64,000 nucleotides of DNA from contig NZ_VIGP01000004.1 of NCBI RefSeq assembly GCF_009299795.1, positions 388,992 to 452,991 of the forward strand, in the 5' to 3' direction. This DNA is from Brachybacterium subflavum (GTDB lineage: Bacteria > Actinomycetota > Actinomycetes > Actinomycetales > Dermabacteraceae). The position numbers and the translations under genes are program-made. Below are positions 37,055-47,165 of the stretch, piece by piece; position 1 is the first letter of the stretch; each line of letters begins with the position of its first letter. The notes below the pieces were generated by a model that did no database searches, was not told the origin of the DNA, and saw nothing but the letters and a program-made list of their open reading frames with translations.

Positions 37055-37909
37055 ATGACGCACCCCTGGGATCCCGCATCCGTCCCCGCACCCGCACCCT
37101 CGACGTCCACCGATCCCCCCGCCCCCGCCGGCACCGCGGCGCCCCGCGGCGACGGCTCCGCCGGGGACGCCGACTACTCGGCGATCGGCGCGGGCTACCG
37201 GACCTACCGCAGGCCGGACCCCCGGATCGCGGAGGCGATCGAGGACGCGCTGGGGACCGCGCGCACCCTGGTGAACGTGGGCGCGGGCGCGGGATCCTAC
37301 GAGCCGACGGACCGCGAGGTGACGCCCGTCGAGCCGAGCGCCACCATGCGTGCGCAGCGCCCTGCGGGCCTCGCCCCCGCGATCGAGGCGGGCGCCGAGG
37401 ACCTGCCCTTCGCCGACGGCGCCTTCGACGCGGCGCTCGCCACCTTCACCGTCCACCAGTGGGGCGACCTCGAGCAGGGGCTGCGCGAGGTGCGGCGCGT
37501 GACCACCGGTCCGGTCGTCGTCCTCAGCTGCGATCCGGCGGCGCTCGACCGGTTCTGGCTGGCCGAGTACGCGCCCGAGGTGATCGAGACCGAGGCCTCC
37601 CGCTACCCGGCTCCCGCACGCATCGCCGAGATCCTGGGCGGCGACGCGGAGGTGCGGGAGCTGCCGATCCCGCGCGGCTGCACCGACGGCTTCGGCGAGG
37701 CCTACTTCGGCAGGCCCGAGGCCCTGCTGGATCCGGGCGCGCGCACGGCGAACTCCGCGTGGAGCTTCGTCGGTCCCGAGGCGGCCGAGCGCTTCGTGCG
37801 CGAGCTGCAGGCCGATCTCGACTCCGGCGCCTGGGACGCGCGGCACGGGCACCTGCGGGAGGCCGAGGCGTTCGACGGCTCCCTGCGCCTGATCATCGCG
37901 CGGCCCTGA
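37055..37909 (+). CDS. Class I SAM-dependent methyltransferase (UbiE-like)
   Basis: 284 residues: a Pro/Ala-rich start of about 35 residues, then YSAIGAGYRTYRRPDPRIAEAI, motif I LVNVGAGAGSYEP, motif II TPVEPSATM, EDLPFADGAFDAALATFTVHQW. This is the pattern of a common actinobacterial methyltransferase family. AAGGATGAG precedes the ATG at 37055; an ATG six codons earlier overlaps the preceding gene and has no signal. Unrelated in sequence to its neighbour despite tandem placement. Its stop and that of the convergent GNAT gene lie on a small CTGAG/CTCAG hairpin. Confidence 0.82.
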   Translation: MTHPWDPASVPAPAPSTSTDPPAPAGTAAPRGDGSAGDADYSAIGAGYRTYRRPDPRIAEAIEDALGTARTLVNVGAGAGSYEPTDREVTPVEPSATMRAQRPAGLAPAIEAGAEDLPFADGAFDAALATFTVHQWGDLEQGLREVRRVTTGPVVVLSCDPAALDRFWLAEYAPEVIETEASRYPAPARIAEILGGDAEVRELPIPRGCTDGFGEAYFGRPEALLDPGARTANSAWSFVGPEAAERFVRELQADLDSGAWDARHGHLREAEAFDGSLRLIIARP

Positions 37910-37915
37910 GCGCAC

Positions 37916-38764
37916 TCAGAAGAGGATCGTCGTGAGCTCGCCGCGCTGGGTGAAGCCCGCGGCGGCGTATGCGCGGCGCGCGGGCTCGTTGAAGTCGTTG
38001 ACGTAGAGGGAGACCCGCGGGGCGTGGTCCCGGGCGACCAGGCCGACGAGGTCGTGCATGGCGGACCGGCCCACCCCCTCCCCGCGGCGCTCGGGGTCCA
38101 CCCAGACGCCGTGGATCTGGGCGACGGGCCCCAGCACCGCGCCCACGTCGGCCTTGAACAGCACCCGCCCGTCGCGCACGACCACGTACGTGCGGCCCAG
38201 GGCGATGAGGTCGCGCACGCGCGCCCGGTAGCCGCGACCGCCGTCATGGGCGAGCGGGTCGGTGCCGACCTCCTCGCGGAACATCGAGACCGCGGCGGGG
38301 AAGACGATGCCCTCCTCGCCGCGCACCGCCTGGCGCAGACCCGAGGGCAGCAGGGGCCGGGACGGCGCCGCGGTCGCCTCGAGCAGCGGCTGGGACCAGC
38401 GCTGCTCGCGGATCTGCCGCCCCCAGACGGGGGCCAGCTGCGCCCACAGCGACGTGACCGCCGAGCGCTCCCCGACGATCGAGCTGCAGCGGCGGGGACG
38501 CGCGGCGAGATGCTCGGCGAACAGACCGATCGCGCGGGGGCTCGCGCTCACCGGCGACACGTTCACGCCGTGCCAGAGGAGGCCGTCGGTGCGCCGCTCC
38601 TCCCCCGCGATGCTGAACTCCTGACCGATGCTCAGGCTGTGGCGGAGGTCGACGAGCCGCGCGCCCGGCAGGGCGTTGACCAGGGGGTCCGTGAGGACGT
38701 GGTCGATCGCGCCCTGCACGCCGATGGGCCTCAGGGCTCGCAGCCGAGGACCGCGGGAGAACAT
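37916..38764 (-). CDS. GNAT-family N-acetyltransferase (DUF4081-GNAT)
   Basis: 282 residues. The C-terminal 70 residues are a GNAT fold: IHGVWVDPERRGEGVGRSAMHDLVG (acetyl-CoA loop) and SLYVNDFNEPARRAYAAAGF. The N-terminal part resembles DUF4081, as in mycobacterial Rv2867c, which also lies beside the rip1 protease gene. The ATG at 38764 is 13 bases after rseP; a longer frame would overlap rseP and was not used. Substrate unknown. Confidence 0.85.
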   Translation of the reverse strand: MFSRGPRLRALRPIGVQGAIDHVLTDPLVNALPGARLVDLRHSLSIGQEFSIAGEERRTDGLLWHGVNVSPVSASPRAIGLFAEHLAARPRRCSSIVGERSAVTSLWAQLAPVWGRQIREQRWSQPLLEATAAPSRPLLPSGLRQAVRGEEGIVFPAAVSMFREEVGTDPLAHDGGRGYRARVRDLIALGRTYVVVRDGRVLFKADVGAVLGPVAQIHGVWVDPERRGEGVGRSAMHDLVGLVARDHAPRVSLYVNDFNEPARRAYAAAGFTQRGELTTILF

Positions 38765-38777
38765 GGATCCGAGCCTC

Positions 38778-40118
38778 TCACGGGAACAGGGTGATGGGGT
38801 CCACGATGTCCGCATACAGCAGCATGACGGTCATCCCGAGGAAGAGCAGCGCGACCACGTTGGTCAGCGGCAGCAGCCGCGACATGTCCACCGGGCCCGG
38901 GTCGGGCCGTCCGCGCCAGCGCGCGATCCGCCGTCGGATCCCTTCGACGAGGGCGCCGGCGACGTGACCGCCGTCCAGGGGCATGAGCGGGATCAGGTTG
39001 AACACGAACAGGGCCATGTTCAGCGAGGCGAGCATCGAGATCAGCGTGGAGATCTTCGCCGTGAGGTCGAAGCGGGGCTGGTCGGCGCTCGCGACCTCCC
39101 CCGCGAGCCTGCTCACGCCGACCACGCCGATGGGACCGTCGGGATCCCGCTCTCCGTCGCCGAAGGCGGCCTTCCCGACGTCGATCAGCCGCATGGGCAG
39201 CGTGACGACGATCCGGGCGGTCCCCTCGAACGTCTGCAGGACCATGCCCGGCACCTCGAGCGGCGACTGCCGGCGCAGCTCCTGGCCGGGGCCGACGCCC
39301 AGGAAGCCGACCTCCTCGGTCACCACGTCCCCGTGCGCGTCGGTCTTCGCGCTGCCGTCGTCGGCGATCACGGGGCGCTCGTCGAGGATCGGTGTCGCGT
39401 GCAGGGTGACCCTCTCCCCGTCGCGCTCGACGACCACGTCGATCTCGCGGTCGCCGGCGCCGCGCACGGCGCTCGTGACGTCGGCCCACTGATCGATCGC
39501 GTGCCCGTCGATCTCCAGCAGCCGGTCCCCGGGCTCGATCCCCGCGGCGAGGGCGGGGGCCTCGGGATGCCCCGTGCAGGAGGTGCCCTCGGGGGCGTCG
39601 GCCGGGAGCACGCAGCGGGAGACGGTCTCGACGGTCGTCGAGGACGCCGGCAGCCCGATCCCGCACACGAGCACACCGAGCAGCACCGCGCTGATCAAGA
39701 GGTTCATCGTCGGCCCGCCGAGCATGACGACGAGCTTGCGCGGCACGGCGAGCGCGGAGAACGTGCGATGGGACTCGGCCGGGTCGTACTGCTCGGCCTC
39801 CCACTCGCGGGCGTCCTGCGCCATCTGCTGGAACAGGCCCGTGGAGTCCTCGCGGATCGTCCCCGGGGCGTCGTCGCGGCGCGGCGGATACATGCCGATC
39901 ATGCGGATGTACCCGCCCAGGGGGAACGCCTTGATGCCGTACTCGGTCTCGCCGCGGCGGCGGGCGAGGACCGTCGGTCCGAAGCCGATCATGTACTGGG
40001 TGACGCGCACCCCGAACGCCTTGGCGGGAATCAGGTGCCCCAGCTCGTGCAGGGCGATGGAGACCGCGATGCCCAGGGCGACGGCCAGGACCCCGAGCGC
40101 GTACAGGAGGACGGTCAT
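38778..40118 (-). CDS. rseP: Site-2 protease (RseP/Rip1-like zinc metalloprotease)
   Basis: Membrane-embedded M50 protease for regulated intramembrane proteolysis of anti-sigma factors and division proteins. 446 residues: zinc motif HELGH at 24-28 in the first helix, a PDZ domain (GIEPGDRLLEIDGHAI), second metal motif NLIPLMPLDGGHV, and a final helix. An acidic stretch after GGYIRMIGMYPP is longer than in E. coli RseP. In mycobacteria dxr and ispG flank this gene; here they are absent and a DivIVA-repeat protein precedes it. Confidence 0.93.
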   Translation of the reverse strand: MTVLLYALGVLAVALGIAVSIALHELGHLIPAKAFGVRVTQYMIGFGPTVLARRRGETEYGIKAFPLGGYIRMIGMYPPRRDDAPGTIREDSTGLFQQMAQDAREWEAEQYDPAESHRTFSALAVPRKLVVMLGGPTMNLLISAVLLGVLVCGIGLPASSTTVETVSRCVLPADAPEGTSCTGHPEAPALAAGIEPGDRLLEIDGHAIDQWADVTSAVRGAGDREIDVVVERDGERVTLHATPILDERPVIADDGSAKTDAHGDVVTEEVGFLGVGPGQELRRQSPLEVPGMVLQTFEGTARIVVTLPMRLIDVGKAAFGDGERDPDGPIGVVGVSRLAGEVASADQPRFDLTAKISTLISMLASLNMALFVFNLIPLMPLDGGHVAGALVEGIRRRIARWRGRPDPGPVDMSRLLPLTNVVALLFLGMTVMLLYADIVDPITLFP

Positions 40119-40194
40119 GGGCGGGGGCGCCCGCTCGCGGCGGGTCCGATCCGGAGGTCCCCGGATGCGGCCGACGGGGTCCGGACGGGCGGGA

Positions 40195-40743
40195 TCACGG
40201 CACGGAGGCCATGAGGTCGGCGACGTGGTCGAGGTACACGTCGACCACGGCCTCCTGGTAGCCGTCCTCGCCCTTGCGGCGGCGGAAGGCCGCGCGGCGC
40301 ACGTCGTCCACGCTCATCGGCAGGCCCTCGGTGAAGTAGGCGATGAGCTGGTCGCACAGGGCGTCGACGTCGGTGCGGTCGTAGGAGCGCTCACCATGGG
40401 CGGCCGGGGCGAACCGCTCCCCGGCGGGACGCTCGAGGCGGTCCTTGAGGGTCTCGGCGCGCTCGGTGAGGCGGGAGATCCACTGCTCCTCCCCCTGGGC
40501 GGCGATGGCGTCGTCGCGCTGCTGGAGGGCGAAGGCGTCCGAGAGCCGGTCCAGGGCCTCGTCGACGGTGCGCATGTCGTAGCCGCCGCGGACGGTGCCG
40601 AAGCTCGCCGAGGTGACGTCGGCGCTGTCGAAGCCGGAGCCGCCGTGCTCGTAGGCGGTGCGGGCGCGCGCGAGGAAGTCGTCCACCTCATGCGGGTCGT
40701 AGCCGACGCTGAAGCGGGAGACGCGCTCGAACGATGTGCTCAC
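40195..40743 (-). CDS. DivIVA-like repeat protein
   Basis: 182 residues built of four short units sharing F-x(6-10)-GYD-x3-VD-x2-L: FSVGYDPHEVDDFL, GGYDMRTVDEALDRL, RSYDRTDVDALCDQL, DGYQEAVVDVYLDHV. Such GYD/VD units occur in DivIVA-domain-containing actinobacterial proteins (DivI1A repeat). No long coiled coil or membrane segment is present, so it is not a classic DivIVA/Wag31. GTG start with GGAAGGAA eight bases upstream. A second protein of the same design is at 60344-60967. Function unknown. Confidence 0.78.
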   Translation of the reverse strand: MSTSFERVSRFSVGYDPHEVDDFLARARTAYEHGGSGFDSADVTSASFGTVRGGYDMRTVDEALDRLSDAFALQQRDDAIAAQGEEQWISRLTERAETLKDRLERPAGERFAPAAHGERSYDRTDVDALCDQLIAYFTEGLPMSVDDVRRAAFRRRKGEDGYQEAVVDVYLDHVADLMASVP

Positions 40744-40835
40744 GGGGCAGTTCCTTCCGGGGGTCGATGCCGCGCCCTCACTGTACCGAGCGGGCGGGGC
40801 GGGGGGCTGGTGCCGCGCCGGGCGGGTCCCGGCGC

Positions 40836-42182
40836 TCAGCCGACGGTCTCGGGCGCGTCCTCGAGCAGGTTCCCCTCGTCGTCCTCGGGACGGGAGGCGA
40901 TGGCCTCGACGCGGGCGACGCGCGCCTCGCGGTCGGCGCGATGGGTGTCGGACTCGATGACGGTCGCCGCGAGCTGGCCGCACGCTCCGTCGATGTCGGA
41001 GCCGCGCGTGTCGCGGATCGTGGTGCGGATGCCGTTGTCCCGCAGGGTCTCCACGAAGCGCTTCTCCACCATCGGGTCCGAGGCGGTCCACTTCGAGCCC
41101 TTGACGGGGTTCAGGGGGATCGGGTTCACGTGCACCCAGTGCCGCCCGCCCTTGTCGATCAGGCGGTCGGCGAGCAGCTGGGCACGATGCTCCTGGTCGT
41201 TGATGTCGCGGATCAGCGCGTACTCGATGCTCACGCGACGGCCGGTGGCCTCGAAGTACTCGTGGGCGGCGCTGAGGATCTCGTCGACGTCGAAGCGGGT
41301 GTTGATCGGGACGAGCTCGTCGCGCAGGGCGTCGTCCGGGGCATGCAGGGAGACCGCGAGCGTCACCGGGATCTCCTCCTTGACGAGCTTGCGCACCGCG
41401 GGAGCGAGGCCCACGGTCGAGACGGTGATGTTGCGGGCGCTCATCCCGAAGCCCTCGGGGGCCGCGGCGTTCAGACGCTTGCAGACGGTCGCGACCGGCC
41501 GGTAGTTCGCCAGCGGCTCGCCCATGCCCATGAACACGATGTTGCTCACGCGCCCGGTCCCGCCGGGGACGTCGCCCGCGGCGAGCTTCCCGTTGGCGAT
41601 CCGCACCTGCTCGAGGATCTCGGCGGTCGAGAGGTTGCGGCTCAGCCCCATCTGCCCGGTGGCGCAGAACGGGCAGTTCATGCCGCAGCCGGCCTCCGAG
41701 GAGATGCACAGGGTGGTGCGGCCCGTGTAGCGCATGAGCACGGACTCCACGAGGGAGCCGTCGAACAGCCGCCAGAGCATCTTCTGGGTGGCGCCGTTGT
41801 CGGCGCTCTGCATCGAGACGAGCGTGAGCAGCTGCGGGAAGAATCGTGCGACGAGCTCCTCGCGGCGGTCCTTGGGCAGGTCCGTCATCGCCTCGGGGTC
41901 GACGGTCGCGTGCTCGAAGTAGTGCACGGACAGCTGCTTGGCGCGGAAGCTGGGCAGGCCCATCTCCTCGACGGCCGCGATGCGCTCGTCCATCGTGAGG
42001 TCCGCGAGGTGGGCCGGCGGCTTGCCGCGCCGGGTGGGGCGCAGCTGCAGCTGGCCGGGGGCGAGGGCGATCTTCTCGCCCGGGACCGCCTCGCGGGAGA
42101 GGTCGGGCAGGCTCGGTCCGTCGGCCGACGGGGCCGCGCGGCGGGCGCCGGGCGCGGAGGGGTCGGGAAGGTCGTGCGTCAT
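40836..42182 (-). CDS. rlmN: Dual-specificity 23S rRNA/tRNA methyltransferase RlmN
   Basis: Radical-SAM enzyme making 2-methyladenosine in 23S rRNA (2503) and some tRNAs (37). 448 residues; the cluster motif CxxxCxxC appears as CGMNCPFC, followed by [24 protein letters not shown] and the methyl-carrying Cys region [10 protein letters not shown]-terminal Pro/Ala extension of about 55 residues. Its ATG overlaps the cdsA stop (ATGA). Confidence 0.95.
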   Translation of the reverse strand: MTHDLPDPSAPGARRAAPSADGPSLPDLSREAVPGEKIALAPGQLQLRPTRRGKPPAHLADLTMDERIAAVEEMGLPSFRAKQLSVHYFEHATVDPEAMTDLPKDRREELVARFFPQLLTLVSMQSADNGATQKMLWRLFDGSLVESVLMRYTGRTTLCISSEAGCGMNCPFCATGQMGLSRNLSTAEILEQVRIANGKLAAGDVPGGTGRVSNIVFMGMGEPLANYRPVATVCKRLNAAAPEGFGMSARNITVSTVGLAPAVRKLVKEEIPVTLAVSLHAPDDALRDELVPINTRFDVDEILSAAHEYFEATGRRVSIEYALIRDINDQEHRAQLLADRLIDKGGRHWVHVNPIPLNPVKGSKWTASDPMVEKRFVETLRDNGIRTTIRDTRGSDIDGACGQLAATVIESDTHRADREARVARVEAIASRPEDDEGNLLEDAPETVG

Positions 42183-43087
42183 ACCAGCACCTCCAGGAGG
42201 ATGAATGTGGCGGGGGCCGCCAGCAGGATCGAGTCGATGCGATCCAGGACGCCCCCGTGGCCGGGCAGCATGTGCCCCATGTCCTTGATGCCGAGGTCCC
42301 TCTTGAGCAGGGATTCGGCGAGGTCGCCGCAGGTCGAGATGATCACCAGCACCGGGCCGATGACCAGGCCGGTCCACCAGGGCGCCGTGTCCGCCAGGAG
42401 CAGGAAGACGACGGCCGCGGCGGTGCCCAGCACGAGGGATCCGAAGAATCCCTCCCAGCTCTTCTTGGGGCTGATCGACGGGGCCATCGGATGTCGGCCC
42501 ATCAGCACCCCGGCGATGAACCCGCCGGTGTCGTTGGCGACGGGCACGAGGAACGCGAGCAGCACGAGGAGGGCACCGTCGGGCCGGTCGAAGAGCAGCA
42601 GCGAGAAGCAGCCCAGGAAGGGCACCCAGGCGATCGTGAACACGCCCGCGGCGACGTCGCGCAGCGCGACGGTGCCCATCGACTCGGTGACCCGCCAGAG
42701 GATCAGCACGCACACGGCCAGCGCCGTCGCGACCACCAGTCCGTCCAGGCGGAAGACCTCGGTGGTGACGACCATGCCGATCACGCCCACCAGCACGGGC
42801 ATCACGGGCACGCGCATGCCCCCGGCGGAGAGCGCGCGGGTCAGCTCGAGGACGGCGAGGACCAGCGCGAGCGCGATGAAGGCGGGGAAGACGACGGGGA
42901 CGACGAACAGGCACACCAGCAGCACGCCCACCAGGCCGATGCCGACGGGGATCGCCGCGCGCAGGTCACGGCCGGGTCCGCGCCGCTTCGCCGCCGGGGC
43001 GCCGGGATCGGACTCGGCGCCGAGCGCACCCGGCACCACCCCGTCCGGCAGGGACGGGGCGGTGCGATCGGGTGCTGCGGGGACCAC
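42179..43087 (-). CDS. cdsA: Phosphatidate cytidylyltransferase
   Basis: Makes CDP-diacylglycerol, the substrate of PgsA (first gene of this window). 302 residues with about eight membrane helices; the C-terminal signature [13 protein letters not shown] followed by [11 protein letters not shown] is complete. GTG start with no strong Shine-Dalgarno, 38 bases after frr; the exact start is less sure than the identity. Order pyrH-frr-cdsA-rlmN is conserved. Confidence 0.94.
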   Translation of the reverse strand: MVPAAPDRTAPSLPDGVVPGALGAESDPGAPAAKRRGPGRDLRAAIPVGIGLVGVLLVCLFVVPVVFPAFIALALVLAVLELTRALSAGGMRVPVMPVLVGVIGMVVTTEVFRLDGLVVATALAVCVLILWRVTESMGTVALRDVAAGVFTIAWVPFLGCFSLLLFDRPDGALLVLLAFLVPVANDTGGFIAGVLMGRHPMAPSISPKKSWEGFFGSLVLGTAAAVVFLLLADTAPWWTGLVIGPVLVIISTCGDLAESLLKRDLGIKDMGHMLPGHGGVLDRIDSILLAAPATFILLEVLV

Positions 43088-43125
43088 GGCGCGGACGAGC
43101 GGGACGGTCGAGGGAGCGCGAGCGC

Positions 43126-43692
43126 TCAGACCGTGGCCAGCTCGGTCTCCTTGGCCGCGAGCGCCTCGTCGACCTGTTCGATGAACTTCTTGGTGAGCGC
43201 CTCCAGGTCCTTCTCGGCGCGCGAGCCCTCGTCCTCGCCGACCTCCTTGTCCTTGACCAGCTTCTCGATGGCCTTCTTCGCGGTGCCGCGGCTGGCGCGC
43301 ACGGCCACGCGGCCGTCCTCCGCCTTGGACTTCGCCTGCTTGATGTAGTCCTTGCGGCGCTCCTCGGTGAGGGCCGGCAGGACGATGCGCAGGTTGTCGC
43401 CGTTGTTCGTGGGGTTCACGCCCAGGTCGGAGGCGCGCAGAGCGCTCTCGACCGCGCCCGTGGAGGACTTGTCGTAGGGGGTGACGATGACCGTGCGGGC
43501 CTCGGGGAACTGCAGCGAGGCGAGCTGGTTCAGCGGGGTCGGGGCGCCGTAGTACTCCACGGTGATGCCCTGGAACATGGCGGCGTTCGCACGACCGGTG
43601 CGGATCGTGGAGAACTCCTCCTTGGTGACCTCGATCGTCTTGGTCATCTTGCTCTCGGCGTCCTTCAGGATGCCGGGGATGTCATCGCTCAC
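43126..43692 (-). CDS. frr: Ribosome recycling factor
   Basis: 188 residues, standard length. With EF-G it splits post-termination ribosomes. FSTIRTGRANAAMFQGI, YYGAPTPLNQLAS and LPALTEERRKDYIKQAK are the typical segments. GTG start with GGAG six bases upstream; MSDD begins the homology. Confidence 0.96.
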   Translation of the reverse strand: MSDDIPGILKDAESKMTKTIEVTKEEFSTIRTGRANAAMFQGITVEYYGAPTPLNQLASLQFPEARTVIVTPYDKSSTGAVESALRASDLGVNPTNNGDNLRIVLPALTEERRKDYIKQAKSKAEDGRVAVRASRGTAKKAIEKLVKDKEVGEDEGSRAEKDLEALTKKFIEQVDEALAAKETELATV

Positions 43693-43833
43693 GTCGCGCT
43701 CCTCGCTGCTCTTCTCGTGGCTCAGGTCGTGGTGGCTCCGGCTTCGTGCGCCGGCGCCGCTGTCCATTCTCCCCCATCGCTCCCCCTCGTGCGCGTCCGG
43801 CGGCGGCCGGGAGGCATGCGAAGGGGCGTGAGG

Positions 43834-43860
43834 GCCGGGTCGGACGGCGTCCGACCCGGC
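43834..43860 (-). terminator. Perfect 12-bp hairpin behind pyrH
   Basis: Arms 43834-43845 and 43849-43860 with a three-base loop, eight bases past the pyrH stop. As pyrH-frr are usually cotranscribed, it may be partial. Confidence 0.6.
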
Positions 43861-43868
43861 TCGCGGGC

Positions 43869-44627
43869 TCACCCGCCGGTGACGAGGGTGCCGATGCGGT
43901 CGCCCACCATGGCCCGGGTGATGCTGCCGGGGGCGTCCAGGCCGAAGACCATCATCTGCTGGGCATTGTCCATGCAGAGGCTGAAGGCGGTGGCGTCCAC
44001 GACCTTGAGGCCGCGCTGCAGGGCGTCGCCGTAGGTGATGTGCTCGATCTTCTCCGCGGTCGGATCCTTGTGCGGGTCGGCGGTGTAGACGCCGTCCACG
44101 CCGTTCTTGGCCATCAGGACCTCCTGGCAGCCGATCTCCAGGGCGCGCTGCACGGCGACCGTGTCGGTCGAGAAGTACGGCATCCCGGCGCCCGCGCCGA
44201 AGATGACCACGCGGCCCTTCTCGAGGTGGCGCACGGCGCGCAGCGGCAGGTAGGGCTCGGCGACCTGGCCCATCGCGATGGCCGTCTGCACGCGCGTGGA
44301 GACGCCCTTCTGCTCGAGGAAGTCCTGGAGGGCGAGGCTGTTCATGACGGTGCCGAGCATGCCCATGTAGTCGGCGCGGCGGCGGTCCATGCCGCGCTGG
44401 GAGAGCTCGGCGCCGCGGAAGAAGTTGCCCCCGCCCACGACGACGGCGCACTCGACGCCCTGCGCGACGCCCTCGGCGATCTCGCCGGCGATGCGGGAGA
44501 CCACATCGGGGTCCACGCCCACGGTGCCGCCGCCGAAGGCTTCGCCCGACAGCTTGAGGAGGACGCGGCGACCGCCCTCCTTCTTCGGGAGAACCGGGAT
44601 CTGGGAGGTGACGGACGCCTGGGTCAT
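43869..44627 (-). CDS. pyrH: UMP kinase
   Basis: 252 residues. Phosphorylates UMP to [16 protein letters not shown] (phosphate loop), [22 protein letters not shown] and [15 protein letters not shown] are typical of the bacterial amino-acid-kinase-fold enzyme. GGAAGGA precedes the ATG; homology excludes the 24 upstream in-frame codons. Confidence 0.96.
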   Translation of the reverse strand: MTQASVTSQIPVLPKKEGGRRVLLKLSGEAFGGGTVGVDPDVVSRIAGEIAEGVAQGVECAVVVGGGNFFRGAELSQRGMDRRRADYMGMLGTVMNSLALQDFLEQKGVSTRVQTAIAMGQVAEPYLPLRAVRHLEKGRVVIFGAGAGMPYFSTDTVAVQRALEIGCQEVLMAKNGVDGVYTADPHKDPTAEKIEHITYGDALQRGLKVVDATAFSLCMDNAQQMMVFGLDAPGSITRAMVGDRIGTLVTGG

Positions 44628-44728
44628 GGAAGGTCCTTCCGGTCGAGGTCTCGGGCGATGATACCGGCGCGCGGGGCGGCGGACCCCATGGATCGGCACG
44701 GACGTGATGACGTCCGCACCCGCGACGG

Positions 44729-44767
44729 CGGAGGGCCCCGCATCCGTGGCGGATGCGGGGCCCTCCG
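44729..44767 (-). terminator. Perfect 18-bp hairpin behind tsf
   Basis: Arms 44729-44746 and 44750-44767, loop of three bases, about 54 bases past the tsf stop. One of the most stable stems in the window. Confidence 0.8.
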
Positions 44768-44820
44768 GTGATCGGGCGCGGCGCGGGCGCGGGGCCCGGG
44801 CGCTCGTCAGATGCGCGGGA

Positions 44821-45645
44821 TCAGTTGCCGACGCGGAAGCGGACGAAGCCCGTTAGGGTGCCGCCGGCGCCCTCGAGGACCTTCCCCACGGTCTGCTTGG
44901 GATCCTTGGCGAACGCCTGGTCGAGCAGGACGTTCTCCTTGAAGTAGCCGTTGAGGCGCCCCTCGATGATCTTCGGGATGGCCTTCTCGGGCTTGTTCTC
45001 GTTCTTCGCCGTCTCCTCGGCGATGCGGCGCTCGTCGGCGACGATCTCCGCGGGCACCTCGTCGCGCGTGAGGTACGCGGGCGAGTAGGCGGCGATGTGC
45101 ATCGCCACGTCGCGCGCGACCTCGGCGCCGGCCTCGTCGGTGGCGACGAGCACGCCGACCTGCGGGGGCAGGTCCTTGTTGGTGCGGTGCATGTACGAGG
45201 TGACGACCTCGCCCTTCACCCGGCCGATGCGGCGCACGACGATCTTCTCGCCCATGGTCGCTGCGGCGCTGGTGAGGGCCTCGCCGAAGGAGGTCTCGGC
45301 GAGCTGCTCGGGGTCGGCCGCGCCGGACTCGACGGCCGCGGCCACGGCCTCGTCGCCGAGGGCGACGAACTTGTCGTTCTTGGCGACGAAGTCGGTCTCG
45401 GAGTTGAGCTCCACGAGGGTGCCCTCCTGACCGCCGTCGGCGTCGCGGATGTCCGCGGCGATGAGGCCCTCGGAGGCGCTGCGGCCCTCGCGCTTGGCGA
45501 TGCCCTTGAGGCCCTTCACGCGGATCAGCTCGACGGCCTTGGCCTTGTCGCCCTCGGCCTCGTCGAGAGCCTTCTTGACGTCGAGCATCCCGGCGCCGGT
45601 GGACTCCCGGATCTCCTTGATGTCAGCAGCCGTGTAGTTCGCCAT
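44821..45645 (-). CDS. tsf: Elongation factor Ts
   Basis: Nucleotide exchange factor for EF-Tu, 274 residues. [22 protein letters not shown] is the N-terminal UBA-like part, [17 protein letters not shown] the core, and [19 protein letters not shown] the end. GAAGGAACAC before the ATG. Follows rpsB as in nearly all bacteria. Confidence 0.97.
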   Translation of the reverse strand: MANYTAADIKEIRESTGAGMLDVKKALDEAEGDKAKAVELIRVKGLKGIAKREGRSASEGLIAADIRDADGGQEGTLVELNSETDFVAKNDKFVALGDEAVAAAVESGAADPEQLAETSFGEALTSAAATMGEKIVVRRIGRVKGEVVTSYMHRTNKDLPPQVGVLVATDEAGAEVARDVAMHIAAYSPAYLTRDEVPAEIVADERRIAEETAKNENKPEKAIPKIIEGRLNGYFKENVLLDQAFAKDPKQTVGKVLEGAGGTLTGFVRFRVGN

Positions 45646-45695
45646 GTGTTCCTTCTTCCTGGTGGGAGAGGTCGTGCGGGGAGGTGGGGAGGAGC

Positions 45696-45737
45696 CCCCG
45701 GGCGGGGTGCGCCGCGAGGGGCGCACCCCGCCCGGGG
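45696..45737 (-). terminator. Perfect 18-bp hairpin behind rpsB
   Basis: Arms 45696-45713 and 45720-45737 with a six-base loop, seven bases past the rpsB stop and before tsf. It could reduce tsf transcription relative to rpsB. Confidence 0.75.
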
Positions 45738-45744
45738 AGCGCGC

Positions 45745-46767
45745 TCACTCGGAGGGCTCGGTCTGGACCTCGGTCTCGCCGGCGGACGCCTTGGCGTCCT
45801 CCTCGGCACCGAGGACCTCGGAGGCCTCGACGTCGGAGGCGTCGGCGGTGGGGACCTCGGGGGTCTCCTCGACGGCCTTCTCCTCGGCCGCAGCGGCCTT
45901 CTGCTCCTCGAGGTTCTTCTCGGCACCGGCGACGCCCTCGGCCTCGGCGGTGACGGACTCCTCGGCGGGAGCGCCGTCCTGCTGGACCTCGGACTGCTTG
46001 AGCAGCTCCTGCTCCCACTCGGCGAGCGGCTCCGCGTCGACCGCGGAGACGTTCTTCTCGCCCTTCTCGGACTTCGCGTGGCGGTCCTGGAGGCCCGCGG
46101 CGACGGCGTCGGCCACGACGCGGGTCAGCAGGGCGACGGAGCGGATCGCGTCGTCGTTGCCCGGGATCGGGTAGGTGATCTCGTCGGGGTCGCAGTTGGT
46201 GTCGAGGATCGCGACGACCGGGATGCTGAGCTTCTGGGCCTCGTCGACGGCGAGGTGCTCCTTGTTGGTGTCCACGATCCAGACGGCGCTCGGGGTGCGG
46301 CCCATGTCGCGGATGCCGCCCAGGGTCTTCTCGAGCTTGTCCTTCTCGCGGCGCATCATCAGCAGCTCCTTCTTGGTGCGGCCGGAGGAGGCCACATCGT
46401 CGAAGTCGATCTGCTCGAGCTCCTTGAGGCGGTTCACGCGCTGCGAGACCGTCTGCAGGTTGGTGAGCATGCCGCCGAGCCAGCGCTGGTTCACGTAGGG
46501 CATGCCCACGCGGGTGGCCTGCTCGCGGATGGACTCCTGCGCCTGCTTCTTCGTGCCGACGAACAGGATGGTGCCGCCGTGGGCGACGGTCGCGCGGACG
46601 AACTCGTACGCCTTGTCGATGTAGGTGAGCGTCTGCATCAGGTCGACGATGTAGATGCCGTTGCGCTCGGCGAACACGAAGCGCTTCACCTTCGGGTTCC
46701 AGCGACGGGTCTGGTGTCCGAAGTGGACGCCGCTCTCGAGGAGCTGGCGCATGGTGACGACTGCCAT
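45745..46767 (-). CDS. rpsB: 30S ribosomal protein S2
   Basis: 340 residues. The core (1-250) is standard: [58 protein letters not shown]. The last 85 or so residues form a Glu/Ala-rich acidic tail absent from most S2 proteins but often seen in this part of the actinobacteria. The leader of about 235 bases is long enough for the autogenous S2 control known in other bacteria. Confidence 0.97.
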   Translation of the reverse strand: MAVVTMRQLLESGVHFGHQTRRWNPKVKRFVFAERNGIYIVDLMQTLTYIDKAYEFVRATVAHGGTILFVGTKKQAQESIREQATRVGMPYVNQRWLGGMLTNLQTVSQRVNRLKELEQIDFDDVASSGRTKKELLMMRREKDKLEKTLGGIRDMGRTPSAVWIVDTNKEHLAVDEAQKLSIPVVAILDTNCDPDEITYPIPGNDDAIRSVALLTRVVADAVAAGLQDRHAKSEKGEKNVSAVDAEPLAEWEQELLKQSEVQQDGAPAEESVTAEAEGVAGAEKNLEEQKAAAAEEKAVEETPEVPTADASDVEASEVLGAEEDAKASAGETEVQTEPSE

Positions 46768-47165
46768 GGTCTGTCTCTTCCCGGCCCTGGGCTCGCGCGG
46801 CGCACCGTGGCGGCGTCCGCGGTCCTCGCGCAGGACCTGCATTCTCGGTTCTCCCCTGCCGCCGGACGGCGCAGGGCCTGGTGCCCGGCCCCCCGACCTC
46901 CCCGGATCCCTCCCCCGCCGAGAGGCGGGGACGCGGATCGCGAGGACCGACGACCGGAGGGACCATGCGGGCACGCGAAGTCGCCCGGACATGCCGGACG
47001 CTGTCGTCAGTCTAGCCGACCGCGGTGCCCGCAGGCACCCTCCGGGGAGCGCCGTGCATCACGCGCGGCGCGGCGTTCACCCCGCCGATCCTCCCCATGC
47101 CCCGGTTGTCCACCGCCGGGCCCCGGAGACCGACGGGAGGGCGCGCGCGGCGCGAGGATCCGGGC
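46768..47165. other. 398-base divergent gap between rpsB and the M23 peptidase gene
   Basis: Holds the rpsB -10 box, a GGTGCC/GGCACC inverted repeat (47024-47039) in its -35 region, and a small hairpin (46913-46930, seven pairs with a GAGA loop) in the rpsB leader. If the M23 gene starts at 47025 rather than 47166 the right part would be coding. Confidence 0.5.
47009..47014 (-). promoter_or_regulatory. -10 element (TAGACT) for rpsB
   Basis: TAGACT matches TATAAT at four positions and sets the transcription start near 47002. No good -35; the inverted repeat GGTGCC-N4-GGCACC lies 9-25 bases upstream and might be a protein site. Confidence 0.45.

Noticed and set aside
36193-37909. Tandem methyltransferases as a recent duplication
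   Set aside because: Motif I and the rest of the two proteins differ completely, so they are unrelated members of the superfamily.
42183-42914. Upstream extension of rlmN across cdsA
   Set aside because: It lies out of frame over a clear cdsA; the ATG overlapping the cdsA stop starts the rlmN homology.
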